Source of the DNA: Gammaproteobacteria bacterium
GTDB taxonomy: Bacteria; Pseudomonadota; Gammaproteobacteria; Enterobacterales; Neiellaceae
Reading direction: 5' to 3'
Assembly: GCA_017425245.1 (NCBI GenBank)
Contig: JAFOOX010000027.1
Coordinates: 1 to 64,000, forward strand
DNA: 64,000 nucleotides
Numbering within the stretch: position 1 is the stretch's first letter; each line of letters opens with the position of its first letter. Made by a program: the position numbers and the translations under genes. Shown here piece by piece: positions 1 through 8,993 of this stretch. Below the pieces are notes generated by a model. It had not been told where the DNA came from and ran no database searches. It worked only from the letters and a program-made list of their open reading frames with translations.

Positions 1-54
1 GGGGTGGGGGGGGGGGTGGGGGGGGGGGTGATGGTGGTGGTGGTGGAGATGGTG
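1..54 (+). repeat. G-rich GGN repeat encoding polyglycine
   Basis: The first 54 bases are almost entirely G and T and include two uninterrupted runs of 11 G (6-16 and 18-28). Read in the frame of the downstream gene they give about 15 glycines broken only by Asp. Polyglycine after a lipobox cysteine is common in large Ig-like lipoproteins of marine gammaproteobacteria. The lipobox itself would lie upstream of the window. Because the tract touches the window edge, an assembly error in run length is possible. Confidence 0.8.
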
Positions 55-2060
55 AACCGGCGACTTTGAGCTTGCAGTTGGCTGCCTTCACCTGTCCGAC
101 GTCAGTACCGGCCAATAGTGTCGAGGGTTGTCAGGCGACTAGTCAGATCACACCCGAGTCTCCGGCTCGCATTCGTGCCACTTTGGGTGTGACATCAGGT
201 ACATTTGATGTGGCTAACCGCCGTATTCAAGTCAGCGCAGAAAAGACCCGCCTTGATCGTGGAGAATCACTCACTGACGAACAGGGCATCGCTTATTTCA
301 ACTTGAGCGTTGGTAGCGAGCTCGAAACATCTGATGTGGTTATTGCGACCTATACAGAAACAGTTGGAGAGCAAAATTATCAGCAGGAAGCCCGCTTGAC
401 CGTATCTGTCGTGCAGGTAGCGGTAGATGAGGTCACAGTAACCCTGTCAACGCCAAGCTGGGATAGCTCTCAGCCTTTGCCTGACGGCTCCACCATTGAG
501 GTGCAGGCTCAGGTTGAGATAGATGATGCTGCCCCCGAAGTTCCGGTAACCGTTAACTTCTCCTCGATTTGTAGCGACCAGGAAAAGGCCGAGATTGATG
601 GTCAAGTTCAGGTTCGCCGTAGTGTTGGTGTCAGCCCTGAAATCGCATTCGCGCCAGCATCTTATCGGGTGAAGGGATGCTCTGGCCAAGACACTATTTA
701 TGCCACTGTGCAGCTGGGTGGTCAGAATGCAACTGCGTTTTTGACGTTGCCGATTTTGAGTTCCCCAGCAGCCCGCATTGAGTTTATTGAAGCTGAACGG
801 GATTACATCTGTCTGGATGGCACTGGTTGTCCTGGTAATTCGACCCTGACCTTTCGGGTCGTTGATGCATTGGGACAGCCCAAACAGGGCGCCCAGGTCA
901 GCTTTGAACTTCTCTTCAACCAAAATGTTGATGGATTGGTCGGATTGAGCCGTATTACCTCTAACTCTGCCCTGACCAATAACAGCGGTGAGGTCCGTGT
1001 CAATGTGGTTTCTGGCAACCTGCCTGTTTCTGCCCGCGTCAAGGCGACGACTCAGGCTGGTGAAAGCGGCGCTACTTATCCGATCTCAACGGTGTCATCG
1101 GTGCTCGCTGTTGGTACTGGTTTGCCACACCAGATGGGGTATAGCCTTGCGCTTTCTGCCTTTAACGTCGAAGGTGGCAATCTTGACGGTATCGAGATCG
1201 ATATCACTGCGACCTTGGCGGATCATTTTGGGAATCCAGTGCCAGATGGCACAAGTGTGACTGTTGTTTCACCAGAAAGCGGTGTAGTGACCTCAAATTG
1301 TGTTACAGAAGGCGGGCGTTGCTCCGTGCAGTGGTTGAGTGGGGCCGAGCGCCCGCTTGATCGCAGGGTAACGGTGCTGGCCTATGCTACTGGCGAGGAT
1401 TCGTTCCATGATGCTAATGGCAATGGCTTGTACGACGCTGGTGATGTGCTGCTACGTGACATGGGCGAACCCTATGTCGACGCCAACGAAAACGGCGTTT
1501 ACAACAGCAACATGATCCTTGAACAGCTGATTGATGCCAACCTCAATGGCACTCGCGACGCCCCTAATGGTGTATACGATGGCATGCTCTGTGATATTAA
1601 TTTGGACGGAGACATCTGTAATCGTACCCAAGTGCAGATTGCCCGCTCGTCGGTAATTGCTTTGTCTGATATCGGTAGCGTAGTGGTGCGATTCTGTACA
1701 GATTGGAGTTGTACCTCATTTCTCGGTAGCGGTGCATCTCTGCCGCAGGGCACTGTTTATGCCTGCGCTTTCTCTGCTGCGCCAGATGGCCTGACTTGGA
1801 ACCCGATCGCTGCTGGCTCCTCGGTCAACTTTGTAGTCGAAGAGCCGCTGAAGATCATCGGTCGTTCCTCATTCCAGCAGATGAGCACGTCCAGCCCGAT
1901 CCGCGTGTTGCCGGGGGCAATCTCCCCTGCTGTCGCTCTAACGGATAGCCAATGTGCCGCCGGTAAATTTGCGGTTAGCGTTGTTGGCGTTGGGCCGTTG
2001 ACGGTGGAAATTAGCACCGATAAAGGTAGTTATGCGGCAGCTGGCGTCTCCATCTTTTAA
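3..2060 (+). CDS. Ig-like (Big_1-type) surface protein, 5' end missing
   Basis: The frame is open from the window start, so the N-terminus is missing; about 685 codons are visible. After the polyglycine linker the protein is a string of beta-rich Ig-like modules with Big_1/invasin-like phrases such as 'LTDEQGIAYFNLSV' and 'LGQPKQGAQVSFELL'. Around bases 1400-1620 is an Asp/Asn/Gly-rich stretch ('DANGNGLYDAGD', 'VDANENGVY', 'DINLDGDIC') that resembles calcium-binding loops. The Cys residues are spaced as pairs. Big_1 proteins are usually outer-membrane or surface anchored and act in adhesion; this role is inferred from the family. A strong terminator follows, so it ends a transcription unit. 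Alternative: a general Ig-like lipoprotein with no adhesin role. Confidence 0.8.
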   Translation, partial: GGGGGGGGGDGGGGGDGEPATLSLQLAAFTCPTSVPANSVEGCQATSQITPESPARIRATLGVTSGTFDVANRRIQVSAEKTRLDRGESLTDEQGIAYFNLSVGSELETSDVVIATYTETVGEQNYQQEARLTVSVVQVAVDEVTVTLSTPSWDSSQPLPDGSTIEVQAQVEIDDAAPEVPVTVNFSSICSDQEKAEIDGQVQVRRSVGVSPEIAFAPASYRVKGCSGQDTIYATVQLGGQNATAFLTLPILSSPAARIEFIEAERDYICLDGTGCPGNSTLTFRVVDALGQPKQGAQVSFELLFNQNVDGLVGLSRITSNSALTNNSGEVRVNVVSGNLPVSARVKATTQAGESGATYPISTVSSVLAVGTGLPHQMGYSLALSAFNVEGGNLDGIEIDITATLADHFGNPVPDGTSVTVVSPESGVVTSNCVTEGGRCSVQWLSGAERPLDRRVTVLAYATGEDSFHDANGNGLYDAGDVLLRDMGEPYVDANENGVYNSNMILEQLIDANLNGTRDAPNGVYDGMLCDINLDGDICNRTQVQIARSSVIALSDIGSVVVRFCTDWSCTSFLGSGASLPQGTVYACAFSAAPDGLTWNPIAAGSSVNFVVEEPLKIIGRSSFQQMSTSSPIRVLPGAISPAVALTDSQCAAGKFAVSVVGVGPLTVEISTDKGSYAAAGVSIF

Positions 2061-2079
2061 TAGATATTAATGCATCGGT

Positions 2080-2105
2080 AAGGCGAGCTTCGGCTCGCCT
2101 TTTTT
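2080..2105 (+). terminator. Rho-independent terminator after the Ig-like gene
   Basis: Perfect 8-bp GC-rich stem (AGGCGAGC / GCTCGCCT) with a TTCG tetraloop followed by six T. It lies 20 bases after the stop codon and fits a strong intrinsic terminator. Confidence 0.9.
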
Positions 2106-2123
2106 ATGATCAAGGGGACAACA

Positions 2124-2873
2124 TTGGTCGAACAATTGCTACTCCTCATCGCCTCCTTCATCGCCAACACCTTTTCGGCGTTTTCCGGCGGTGGGGCGGG
2201 GTTGATTCAGTTTCCGCTGCTGATTTTTCTCGGGCTGCCGTTTTCGCTGGCGCTGGCCACTCACAAGGTGGCGAGTGTGGCGCTGGGGGTTGGTGCCTGC
2301 CTGCGTCATGCGCGGGAGCGCAATCTGTGGCTGCGGATCTCGTTGCTAATGGTGGTGGCCGGGGTTCCTGGAGTGTTGATTGGGGCGCTGCTGATTGTCC
2401 ATGTACCTGACTGGGCGGCCACCAAGGCGTTGGGGGTACTGACGCTGGGGTTGGGCCTCTACTCGGTGTTCAAACCAAAACTGGGTCAGGAGGTTCGGGT
2501 GGTCGAATCCACCTCTCGTCACTTGCTGATTGGTGCGGCCGGACTGTTTGTGATCGGTGTACTTAATGGTTCGCTGACCTCAGGTACCGGGCTGTTTGCC
2601 ACCATGTGGCTGGTGCGCTGGTTTGGCCTCGATTACAAGCGGGCGGTGGCTCACACCCTGGTGTGGGTGGGCACGCTGTGGAATGGCAGTGGTGCTTTAA
2701 CACTTGGTTTGATAAGTGATATTCATTGGCCCTGGCTCCCGGCGCTGCTGGCCGGTTCACTGCTGGGGGGCTATGCCGGCGCTCATTTGGCCATTACCAA
2801 GGGCAGTGGCTGGATCAAGCGCGCCTTTGAGGTGATCACCCTGATCACCGGGGTGATGTTGCTGTTGAAGTGA
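2124..2873 (+). CDS. TauE/SafE family sulfite exporter-like membrane protein
   Basis: 249-aa polytopic membrane protein with the TauE/SafE architecture: two repeats of about four hydrophobic helices. The first repeat has the Gly-rich phrase 'FSGGGAGLIQFPLL' and 'ATHKVASVALGVGA'; the second has 'GSLTSGTGLFATMWLVRW' and 'KRAVAHTLVW'. The family exports sulfite, sulfoacetate or related organosulfur anions, or is uncharacterised; substrate cannot be read here. Start: I chose TTG 2124 because AAGGGGA lies 5 bases upstream. The in-frame ATG at 2106 falls in the T-tract of the preceding terminator and has no ribosome-binding site; if used it adds six residues. It sits alone between two terminators. 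Confidence 0.85.
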   Translation: MVEQLLLLIASFIANTFSAFSGGGAGLIQFPLLIFLGLPFSLALATHKVASVALGVGACLRHARERNLWLRISLLMVVAGVPGVLIGALLIVHVPDWAATKALGVLTLGLGLYSVFKPKLGQEVRVVESTSRHLLIGAAGLFVIGVLNGSLTSGTGLFATMWLVRWFGLDYKRAVAHTLVWVGTLWNGSGALTLGLISDIHWPWLPALLAGSLLGGYAGAHLAITKGSGWIKRAFEVITLITGVMLLLK

Positions 2874-2892
2874 TTCAACCGCTGAAAGCAAT

Positions 2893-2915
2893 AAGGGCGG
2901 CCTAACGCCGCCCTT
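2893..2915. terminator. Bidirectional terminator between tauE-like gene and purT
   Basis: Perfect 9-bp stem AAGGGCGGC / GCCGCCCTT with a 5-base loop, located between two convergent genes. The A's and T's at the stem base let it serve both strands. Confidence 0.8.
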
Positions 2916-2935
2916 GTTATGAGTAACACAACCGA

Positions 2936-4114
2936 TCAGTCGCAGTGCACTTTTACTGCAGCGGCGGCTGCTTTGGCCCGCTCGATCGCCTGTTCGATGC
3001 TGTCGCCCTGGGCCAAGGCAACGCCCATGCGCCGGCGACCATTGATGGCCGGTTTGCCAAACAGCCTTAGCTGAGCGGTTTCGATCCGCAGCGCTTCATC
3101 AAGACCATCAAACTGCACGTCGGTAGAGACACCGCTGGGCAGGATCACGGCCGAGGCGGTCGGGCCGTATTGGCGGATCTGGCCGATTGGCAGTCCCAGA
3201 ATCGCCCGCACATGCAGGGCAAATTCCGACAGAGACTGGGAGGCAAGGGTCACGAGACCGGTGTCATGGGGGCGTGGTGACACTTCGCTGAAGATCACCC
3301 GATCGCCTGTAACGAACAGCTCGACGCCGTAAAGTCCGTGTCCACCCAGGGCTTGCACCACCTTGGCTGCACAGTCGCGGGCGGCCGCCATCGCATTGTC
3401 GGTCATCGGTTGGGGCTGCCAGCTCTCGCGATAGTCGCCATCTTCCTGGCGGTGGCCAATGGCATCACAGAAGTGAATGCCATCAACGGCATTGATGGTA
3501 AGCAGGGTGATCTCGTAATCGAAGTCGACAAAACCCTCAACGATCACCCGGCCGCCGCCAGCACGACCGCCTTGCTGGGCGTAGTCCCAAGCCTTGGCGA
3601 TCTGGCTGGATTCGCGGATCAGACTCTGGCCCTTGCCGCTCGAACTCATCACCGGTTTAACCACGCAGGGCAGGCCGATAGTGGCTACCGCTGCTTCGAA
3701 CTCCGCCTGGCTATCGGCGAAGCGATAGGGCGAGGTGGTCAGGCCGAGGGTTTCGGCGGCCAAGCGGCGGATGCCTTCGCGATCCATGGTCAGGCGGGTG
3801 GTGCGGGCATTGGGGATCACCCGGAACCCCTCGCTCTCCAATGCCTCGAGTGTGGCGGTAGCGATCGCCTCAATTTCGGGAATGATCAGGTGGGGCTGCT
3901 CCAGCTCGACAATGCGACGCAGTGCCTCGCCATCGAGCATGTCGATCACATGGCAACGATGGGCCACCTGCATTGCTGGCGCATCGGCGTAGCGATCAAC
4001 CGCAATGGTCTCGACCCCCAGACGCTGCAATTCGATCACTACCTCTTTGCCGAGTTCCCCTGATCCCAGCAACAGGGCGCGAGTAGCGGACGGACGCAGA
4101 GCAGTTCCAAGCAT
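2936..4114 (-). CDS. purT: Formate-dependent phosphoribosylglycinamide formyltransferase (PurT)
   Basis: 392 aa, the usual PurT length. PurT uses formate and ATP to formylate GAR to FGAR in purine synthesis, as an alternative to folate-dependent PurN. The N-terminal nucleotide-binding fold is seen in '[20 protein letters not shown]'; the ATP-grasp core follows with '[17 protein letters not shown]' and '[16 protein letters not shown]'. The C-terminal part contains '[18 protein letters not shown]', close to enterobacterial PurT. The start is ATG 4114. It is transcribed alone, converging on the upstream exporter gene. I saw no convincing PurR box. Confidence 0.96.
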   Translation of the reverse strand: MLGTALRPSATRALLLGSGELGKEVVIELQRLGVETIAVDRYADAPAMQVAHRCHVIDMLDGEALRRIVELEQPHLIIPEIEAIATATLEALESEGFRVIPNARTTRLTMDREGIRRLAAETLGLTTSPYRFADSQAEFEAAVATIGLPCVVKPVMSSSGKGQSLIRESSQIAKAWDYAQQGGRAGGGRVIVEGFVDFDYEITLLTINAVDGIHFCDAIGHRQEDGDYRESWQPQPMTDNAMAAARDCAAKVVQALGGHGLYGVELFVTGDRVIFSEVSPRPHDTGLVTLASQSLSEFALHVRAILGLPIGQIRQYGPTASAVILPSGVSTDVQFDGLDEALRIETAQLRLFGKPAINGRRRMGVALAQGDSIEQAIERAKAAAAAVKVHCD

Positions 4115-4218
4115 GGGGCGATCTCCGGGTAGGGACTTTTCAGCGCGGCATTATAGCGATGGCTGGCGGCTGATTGGTGACATCTGTCAGCGCCTGTCGC
4201 CACCACATCTGCCGTGAA

Positions 4219-4240
4219 ACTGTCACTATTCAATGACAGT
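4219..4240. promoter_or_regulatory. Inverted repeat in the purT/dgkA divergent region
   Basis: Perfect arms ACTGTCA and TGACAGT separated by 8 bases. It lies 50 bases before dgkA and about 105 bases before purT, a position suitable for an operator of either. The spacing CTG-N14-CAG is too long for a LexA box. The factor is unknown. Confidence 0.4.
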
Positions 4241-4254
4241 GGCGCTGCGTATGC
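4240..4254 (+). promoter_or_regulatory. Possible sigma-54 type promoter upstream of dgkA
   Basis: TGGCGCT-N4-ATGC keeps the GG-N10-GC spacing of -24/-12 promoters (consensus TGGCACG-N4-TTGC), with three mismatches. Almost the same 15-mer occurs upstream of the chemotaxis operon at 14723. Weak by itself. Confidence 0.25.
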
Positions 4255-4289
4255 TGCCTAGCTGAGTTTTTCCTGAGTGTGGGACAGGC

Positions 4290-4658
4290 GTGAACAAGCA
4301 CAGTGGTTTTACCCGGGTGATCAAGGCGACCGGTTATTCTTGGCAGGGGCTGAAGGCGGCTTTTGCCCATGAAGCGGCCTTTCGTCAGGAGCTGACGCTG
4401 GCGCTGGTGCTGGCCCCCGCAGCCTGGCTGTTGGGGCGTAGTGCCCTTGAGTGGGCACTGCTGCTGGGCTCACTGTTTCTGGTGCTGATTGTCGAATTGC
4501 TTAACTCGGCTATTGAGGCGATCACCGATCGCGTCGGTACCGAGCACCATGAATTGAGTGGCCGAGCCAAAGATATGGCCTCGGCCGCAGTATTCCTGTC
4601 GCTGGCCAATGTGGCGGTGATCTGGAGCGCGGTGGCCTGGGGCCGTTTCTTCGGCTAA
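4290..4658 (+). CDS. dgkA: Diacylglycerol kinase (DgkA)
   Basis: 122-aa inner-membrane enzyme, usual length for prokaryotic DgkA. It phosphorylates diacylglycerol to phosphatidic acid, recycling lipid left over from periplasmic glucan synthesis. An N-terminal amphipathic segment ('GFTRVIKATGYSWQGLKAAF') is followed by three transmembrane helices. The catalytic and metal-binding signature 'ELLNSAIEAITDRVG' and 'HELSGRAKDMASAA' are both present, very close to the E. coli protein. Start is GTG 4290; the ribosome-binding site is poor. The 3' end overlaps the convergent cysZ by 4 bases. Confidence 0.95.
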   Translation: MNKHSGFTRVIKATGYSWQGLKAAFAHEAAFRQELTLALVLAPAAWLLGRSALEWALLLGSLFLVLIVELLNSAIEAITDRVGTEHHELSGRAKDMASAAVFLSLANVAVIWSAVAWGRFFG

Positions 4659-5413
4659 CCGCTGTGCTGAGCTGTCAGGCCGTAGCGCGGACAAAACTGC
4701 GCTACCCACCAGCTGGTGGCGCCGCACACCGCCACCGGCATGATCACCAGATTGACCAGCGGCACCATGGTCAGCAGGGTGACGACAGCGCCAAAGCTGA
4801 GGGCACCGCCACGCCGCTCGCGTAGGGCTTCTTTCATCTCGTCAAAGCTGACGCGGTGGTTATCGAAAGGGTAATCGGCGTATTGCACGGCGGCCATCCA
4901 GGCCGCCAGCACGAACCAGGCCAGTGGCGCCAGCAGGGTACCCACCACAGGTACAAAATTTAGTAACAGACAGCCAATCGCCTTGGGCAGGAAATGGGCC
5001 AGCTTCTGCCATTCTCGCTTCATGATGCGCGGCAGGTCGGCGGCCATCTGTTTGACGCTCAGCTCAGCACCAGCCTGGCCGCGCAGCAGGATCTCGGTAC
5101 GTTCGGCTAGCAGGCCATTAAAGGGGGCAGCGATCCAGTTGCCGACCAGATTGAACACCAGCGCCACGCCAAGCAGCAGGGTCAGCACCGCCAGCGGCCA
5201 CAGCAAGCCGGTGATCCACTCCAGCCAGCTCGGCAACCAGCCAATTAGCCACAGGTCGAGGGCATCAAGCTGGGCCAGTGCCCACCAGCACAGGCCGCCC
5301 AGCAGCAGGATGTTGGCCAACATCGGCATCAGTACAAACAGCCGCAGCTCAGGCCGCCAGATGAGGCGGGCACCATGGCTGAGGTGATCGATGGCGGAGA
5401 GCGGTTGATGCAT
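4655..5413 (-). CDS. cysZ: Sulfate permease CysZ
   Basis: 252-aa membrane protein that brings sulfate into the cell for cysteine synthesis. Matches to E. coli CysZ run throughout: 'NWIAAPFNGLLAE', 'PRIMKREWQKLAHFLPKA', 'AVQYADYPFDNHRVSF' and 'LVNLVIMPVAVCGATSWW'. There are four hydrophobic segments. I start at ATG 5413 because this aligns with the normal N-terminus; a GTG at 5467 would add an 18-residue Arg-rich leader not typical of the family. It is divergent from smc, with about 145 bases between starts. Confidence 0.93.
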   Translation of the reverse strand: MHQPLSAIDHLSHGARLIWRPELRLFVLMPMLANILLLGGLCWWALAQLDALDLWLIGWLPSWLEWITGLLWPLAVLTLLLGVALVFNLVGNWIAAPFNGLLAERTEILLRGQAGAELSVKQMAADLPRIMKREWQKLAHFLPKAIGCLLLNFVPVVGTLLAPLAWFVLAAWMAAVQYADYPFDNHRVSFDEMKEALRERRGGALSFGAVVTLLTMVPLVNLVIMPVAVCGATSWWVAQFCPRYGLTAQHSG

Positions 5414-5557
5414 GGCATGTCTGCGGCAGGCGGAACCTGAAGCGAGTATCGGGGAGAGGTTTCGCACAGAAAAGCGGCTGGCTGTTACAAACTATTCACG
5501 AAGCTGGTAGATTCGCGCCAACTCCGTTGCCATTGTCCGGGAATTTTACGCCACCCC

Positions 5558-8500
5558 ATGCGGCTCAAGCAGATCCGCCTTGCCGGCTTCAAGTCCTTCG
5601 TGGACCCGACGACCGTACCGCTGCCTGGCGCTATGACCGCAGTGGTGGGGCCTAACGGCTGTGGTAAGTCCAACATCATTGACGCAGTGCGCTGGGTGCT
5701 GGGCGAATCCTCGGCCAAAAATCTGCGCGGCGAATCGATGACCGATGTCATCTTCAACGGCTCCAGCGCACGCAAGCCGGTCTCACAAGCCAGCGTCGAA
5801 CTGGTGTTTGACAACAGTGAAGGGCGCCTTGGTGGCCAGTGGGCCAGCTTTGGCGAGATCGCCGTGCGTCGCCTGGTCAACCGCGACGCCGACAACAGTT
5901 ACTTCCTCAATGGCAGCCGCTGCCGCCGCAAAGACATCACCGATCTCTTCCTCGGTACCGGGCTTGGCCCGCGCAGTTACGCCATCATCGAACAGGGGAT
6001 GATCTCGCGCCTGATCGAGTCGCGACCACAGGAGCTGCGCATCTTCATCGAAGAGGCGGCCGGCATCTCCAAATACAAAGAGAAGCGGCGCGAGACCGAG
6101 ACCCGGCTGCGCCACACCGGGGAGAATCTGGAGCGGCTTAACGATGTGCGTGCCGAGCTGGATCAGCAGCTGGAAAAGCTCAAACGCCAGGCCAGCGCCG
6201 CGCGCCGTTACCGTGAGTTGAAAAGTCGCGAGCGCCAGCTCAAGGCTGAACTGGCGGTGGTGCGCTACCTCGGATTGGGCGAGCAGATGAACGCGCTGGA
6301 TCGCCAGATCAGTGCTCAGGAGCTGGCCTTTGCTGCTGCCGATGCCGAACTGCAGCGCGACGAAACCGCCGATCTGGCGCTGCTGGAAAACTACGCCGGA
6401 GTTGAGCAGGAGCAGCGTCAGCTGCAAACCCGGTTGGTGGCTGTGGCCACGGCGGTGAGCCGGCTGGAACAGCAGCTGCTGATGGCCCGCGAACAGCGGC
6501 GGCGGCGACAACAGGATCGGCAGCAGCTGGCCGCCACCTTGGCCAATGCCGAGCAGGAGATTGCTCAAGGCGACGATCAGCAGCTAGAGCTGAGTGGCCA
6601 GGCCGAGCAGCTGACGCTCACCTCGGCTACTGCCGAACAGCAGGTGGCGGAGCTGGGCGAGCGACTGGAGCAGACCGCTGATGATGAGCGGGACGCCCAG
6701 CAGCAGTGGCGCCAGTGCGACCAGCAGCAGCGCGAACTGACGCGACAGCGCGAACAGGCCAGTGCCCGGTTGCGCCATCTGCAGCAACAGAGTCTGGAGC
6801 TGCAGCAGCGGCTGGCCGCCTTGGTTGATGATGATCGCGAGGCCCTGCAGCATGAGCTGGCCACTTCCGAAGAGGCGGTGGCCATGGCGGAAGTGGTCAG
6901 CAGCCAGTGCGAACAGCAGCTGGCCGACCAACGCCAACAGGCCGACGCGCTGCAGCAGCAGCTTGAGGGTCAGCAGCAGAGCCTGACCGTGCTGCGCGAA
7001 CAGCTGGCGGATGCCAATGCCCAGTATCAGCTGCTCAGTCAACAGCTGGCGGCGGTGGTGGCTACGCCAGCGAATTCAGAGCAGTCGCCAGCGGTATTGT
7101 GGTTAACGACCATCGAGGTGGCCGCACCTTGGGCTAGCGTGGCTGAAGCCTTGCTGGCGCCCTTTATGACGGCGGTGATTGGCGATGGCAGCGAGCAGCA
7201 ACCACATATCGCCCGCCACAGTCACCAGCCGGCCCAAGCCGGTACCCTGGCCTCTGTGGTCGCCGCTGCTGGCGGCCTCACCAGCTGGCTCAACACCATT
7301 GTGCTTGCCGATGATCTGCTGCAGGCGCGGCTGCGTCTGGCCAACTTGCCACTGACCCACAGCCTGCTCACTGCCGATGGCCACTGGCTGGGTCATGGCT
7401 GGTGGGTGGTGGTTGGCCCGCGAGAAGCGACGCCGCTGGCCTGGCAGCAGCAGTTGCAGCAGCTGGCACCCCAGATCAGCCATTGGCAGCAGCAGCGCCA
7501 GCAATTTGAGGATGGACTGCTACAAACGCAACAGCTGCAGCTGGAGGCCCGCCAGCAGGGCATGCAACTGCAACAGCAGGCGCGTGACCAGCACCAGCAG
7601 CTGGCCTTTGCCCGTCAGCGGCTAGCCCTTGCCGAACAGGCGCTCGCTGCGGCCAGCAGCGCCCATGAGCGCCAGCAGCAGCAGCGCGCCGCCGAGCAGC
7701 AGCGGCTGGATGAACTGGCGCCGCAGCTGGATGCCGTCGATGAACAGCTGATGCTGCTCGACGACGCCCTGGCGGAGCTGCAGCCGCAGTTGCTGAGTGC
7801 CGAGCAGCGCCAACAACAGCTGCATGGTCAGCGTCAACAGCTGATGGGCGGCCTGCAGCAGGCACAGCAACAGCTGCAGCAGGCGTCGATGCGGCTGGCC
7901 AGTGTGCAGGCCCATCTGCAGGCCAATCACGACAGCCAGCGCCGCGCCCGCCAGCAGCGCGACGCTCTGGCCTTGCGTCTGGCGCAGCTGGATGACGAAC
8001 TGGCGGTTGAGGTGGATGCGGGCGAGCAAGATGAAGAACTGCAGCTGTTGCTGGAAGAACGGTTGCAGGTGGAACAGGCCCTGGCCGAGGCGGGAGCCCG
8101 ACTGTCGGCGATGAGTGATGAACGGCGCGTCGCCCAGGAGCGTCGCCGTCAGGTTGGCCAGCGGCGAGAGCAGGTGCGTGGCGAACTCGACCGCTTGCGA
8201 TTGGAGCGTGAAGGGGTGTCCAGCCGGGCGGCGTTGGTGCTCGAACAGCTGCAGGAGATGCAGGTCGAACTCAAGAGCCTGATCGAGACCTTGAATCCGG
8301 ACGCCGATGAACAGGCGATGGTCGGCGAACTGGAGCAGATCGCTACCGTGGTCAGCCGGCTGGGGCCGATCAACTTGGCGGCGATTGAGGAATACGACGC
8401 CCAGGCCGAGCGAAAATCCTATCTGGATGCTCAGTACGAGGATCTGCGGCAGGCAGTGGAAACGCTGGAAAATGCGATCCGCCGTATCGACCGGGAAACC

Positions 8501-8977
8501 CGGCAACGTTTTCGCGATACCTTCGATCAGGTCAATGCGGGGCTGCAGATCCTGTTTCCCAAGGTTTTCGGCGGTGGCAGCGCCTATCTGGCGCTCACCG
8601 ATGAGGATCTGCTGGAGACTGGCGTTACCATCATGGCCAGACCGCCGGGCAAGAAGAACAGCACAATCCATCTGCTCTCAGGTGGCGAAAAGGCATTGAC
8701 CGCTTTATCATTGGTTTTCGCAATATTTCAGCTCAATCCTGCGCCATTTTGTATGCTGGATGAAGTAGATGCGCCACTGGACGATGCTAACGTCGGGCGC
8801 TTTTGCAACCTGGTGCGGGAGATGTCGGTAGCTGTACAGTTTGTGTTTATTTCACACAACAAGGTTTCAATGGAGATGGCTACTCACCTAACCGGGGTAA
8901 CCATGCACGAACCGGGCGTATCGCGCATGGTCGCGGTAGACATCGAACAGGCGCTCAGCTACGCGCAGAGCGTCTGA
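5558..8977 (+). CDS. smc: Chromosome partition protein Smc
   Basis: 1139-aa structural maintenance of chromosomes ATPase that compacts and segregates the chromosome with ScpA/ScpB. The N-terminal head has Walker A 'GPNGCGKSN' at residues 31-39; two long Gln/Glu/Ala-rich coiled coils flank a hinge at roughly residues 510-620; the C-terminal head has the signature 'LLSGGEKALTAL' from residue 1039 and Walker B 'FCMLDEVDAPLDD' from residue 1064. The coiled coils are unusually rich in glutamine (runs of CAG). Canonical Smc is the alternative to MukB among gammaproteobacteria. zipA and ligA follow on the same strand, and smc is divergent from cysZ. Confidence 0.96.
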   Translation: MRLKQIRLAGFKSFVDPTTVPLPGAMTAVVGPNGCGKSNIIDAVRWVLGESSAKNLRGESMTDVIFNGSSARKPVSQASVELVFDNSEGRLGGQWASFGEIAVRRLVNRDADNSYFLNGSRCRRKDITDLFLGTGLGPRSYAIIEQGMISRLIESRPQELRIFIEEAAGISKYKEKRRETETRLRHTGENLERLNDVRAELDQQLEKLKRQASAARRYRELKSRERQLKAELAVVRYLGLGEQMNALDRQISAQELAFAAADAELQRDETADLALLENYAGVEQEQRQLQTRLVAVATAVSRLEQQLLMAREQRRRRQQDRQQLAATLANAEQEIAQGDDQQLELSGQAEQLTLTSATAEQQVAELGERLEQTADDERDAQQQWRQCDQQQRELTRQREQASARLRHLQQQSLELQQRLAALVDDDREALQHELATSEEAVAMAEVVSSQCEQQLADQRQQADALQQQLEGQQQSLTVLREQLADANAQYQLLSQQLAAVVATPANSEQSPAVLWLTTIEVAAPWASVAEALLAPFMTAVIGDGSEQQPHIARHSHQPAQAGTLASVVAAAGGLTSWLNTIVLADDLLQARLRLANLPLTHSLLTADGHWLGHGWWVVVGPREATPLAWQQQLQQLAPQISHWQQQRQQFEDGLLQTQQLQLEARQQGMQLQQQARDQHQQLAFARQRLALAEQALAAASSAHERQQQQRAAEQQRLDELAPQLDAVDEQLMLLDDALAELQPQLLSAEQRQQQLHGQRQQLMGGLQQAQQQLQQASMRLASVQAHLQANHDSQRRARQQRDALALRLAQLDDELAVEVDAGEQDEELQLLLEERLQVEQALAEAGARLSAMSDERRVAQERRRQVGQRREQVRGELDRLRLEREGVSSRAALVLEQLQEMQVELKSLIETLNPDADEQAMVGELEQIATVVSRLGPINLAAIEEYDAQAERKSYLDAQYEDLRQAVETLENAIRRIDRETRQRFRDTFDQVNAGLQILFPKVFGGGSAYLALTDEDLLETGVTIMARPPGKKNSTIHLLSGGEKALTALSLVFAIFQLNPAPFCMLDEVDAPLDDANVGRFCNLVREMSVAVQFVFISHNKVSMEMATHLTGVTMHEPGVSRMVAVDIEQALSYAQSV

Positions 8978-8993
8978 CAAGCGGGAAGGAAAG

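Noticed and set aside
4219-4240. LexA box before dgkA
   Set aside because: The arms are CTG-N14-CAG, not the CTG-N10-CAG of LexA sites.
7622-8671. 349-codon open frame antisense to smc
   Set aside because: It mirrors the GC-rich, Gln/Leu-biased coding frame of smc and shows no domain; smc is certain.
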